DNA from: Nannocystis sp.
GTDB lineage: Bacteria; Myxococcota_A; Polyangia; Nannocystales; Nannocystaceae
Direction: 5' to 3'
DNA: 64,000 bases
Assembly: GCF_016714285.1 (NCBI RefSeq)
Contig: NZ_JADJNN010000005.1
Coordinates: 154,630 to 218,629 of the forward strand
Position 1 is the first letter of the stretch; every line of letters begins with the position of its first letter. Under the pieces are notes generated by a model, which did no database searches, was not told the origin of the DNA, and was given only the letters and a program-made list of their open reading frames with translations. The position numbers and the translations under genes are program-made. This document shows, one piece after another, positions 63,640 to 64,000 of the stretch.

Positions 63640-64000
63640 CCGAAGCCCAACCTCGCCGCGCACGCCCGCCGCATCGCGCTGCTGCTCCTCCCTCGCCGCC
63701 TGCAACCCCACCCCCCACCGGCCCCGCTCCGCCGATACCAACGACCCCGCCGCGACCTCGCCCGCCTCGCCCGCGAGCCGAGGGCCCTGGTCGCAAGCCC
63801 TTCCTTCATCGCGCTCCGCAACGCCCCCGCCGAGCGCGCCCTGCCGATGCTCGAGACCGGCCTCGCCAGCCCGACCCCGCCCTCCGCGCCGCCGCCGCCC
63901 TCGCCGCCGGCCGTCCGCCGCGACGGGCGACCCTCGCCCCGACCCTCATCGTGCTGGCCACCGGCGACGCCGACAGCTCGGTCCGCGTCGCCGCCTCTCG
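63640..64000 (+). pseudogene. Partial lipoprotein with HEAT-like repeats, frameshifted
   Basis: ATG at 63640 begins MPKPNLAAHARRIALLLL. Moving one base gives the lipobox SLAAC followed by NPTPHRP. Later fragments RALPMLETGLASP, RAAAALAAGRP and TLIVLATGDADSSVRVAAS look like HEAT-type helical repeats. The gene runs off the window end, 23 nt after the vWA gene stop. Assignment is tentative. Confidence 0.35.

Noticed and set aside
1..64000. CRISPR arrays, insertion sequences, prophage or integration sites
   Set aside because: No spaced direct repeats of CRISPR type, no transposase or integrase motifs and no tRNA-associated att-like repeats were seen.

Overview
The window is very GC-rich, with strong third-position GC that produces long antisense shadow frames. 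It codes for an unusual number of secreted lipoproteins: about 18 lipobox signals plus fragments. Their Ser/Thr/Gly or D-P-T-G linkers, Cys-rich repeats (DUF4215-type, MopE-like, eight-fold Stig1-like), DUF1592/DUF1552 pair, collagen-like protein, AgmX/PglI-type C-terminus and Ser/Thr kinase together point to a myxobacterium (Myxococcota), most likely a Nannocystis-like relative. The taxon is inferred from gene content only. I saw no tRNA, rRNA, CRISPR array, insertion sequence or prophage.

Layout. 0-7 kb: five envelope proteins (beta-helix, vWA, propeller-like, a broken zinc-protease-like lipoprotein, a receptor-L-domain-like lipoprotein). 7-10.6 kb: DUF4365 gene, several frame-broken genes, a metallophosphoesterase lacking its GNH motif, and a frame-broken MAPEG protein. 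10.7-19.3 kb: Cys-rich lipoprotein, frame-split M19-dipeptidase-like lipoprotein, a YeiH-type exporter fused to a cysteine-dioxygenase-like cupin, a possible alkyladenine-glycosylase-like protein, and a DUF4215 lipoprotein. 19.4-25.8 kb: DbpA helicase, JmjC-type oxygenase next to a multicopper oxidase, collagen-like lipoprotein, two small unknowns. 25.9-32.9 kb: further lipoproteins and the DUF1592-DUF1552 operon. 33.2-38.2 kb: a glycolipid/polysaccharide locus (DUF2079 protein converging on GT2, methyltransferase and flippase-like genes). 38.4-42.7 kb: FG-GAP and propeller lipoproteins. 42.9-48.5 kb: two tandem paralogous hybrid histidine kinases. 48.6-58.5 kb: amidohydrolase, a lipoprotein with a HxHxHP motif, a translationally coupled RbfA-RtcB pair, PLD-family enzyme, unknown protein, Spy/CpxP-like protein, propeller lipoprotein. 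58.7-64 kb: EamA transporter, Ser/Thr kinase, vWA/AgmX protein and a partial HEAT-like lipoprotein, all frame-broken.

How the parts work together. Most of the window supplies the cell envelope: exported lipoproteins, surface glycan assembly, and two-component or Ser/Thr-kinase sensing. The most distinctive gene-level features are the exporter/cysteine-dioxygenase-like fusion (15.2-17.0 kb) and the 4-nt overlap of an RbfA-like gene with rtcB (51.6-53.2 kb), which suggests a link between small-subunit maturation and RNA repair. About a dozen loci carry one or more frameshifts, mostly clustered at 4.6-10.5 and 58.7-64 kb and often next to G/C or A runs. This looks at least as much like uncorrected sequencing indels as like true gene decay, so products in those regions were read across frames by eye.
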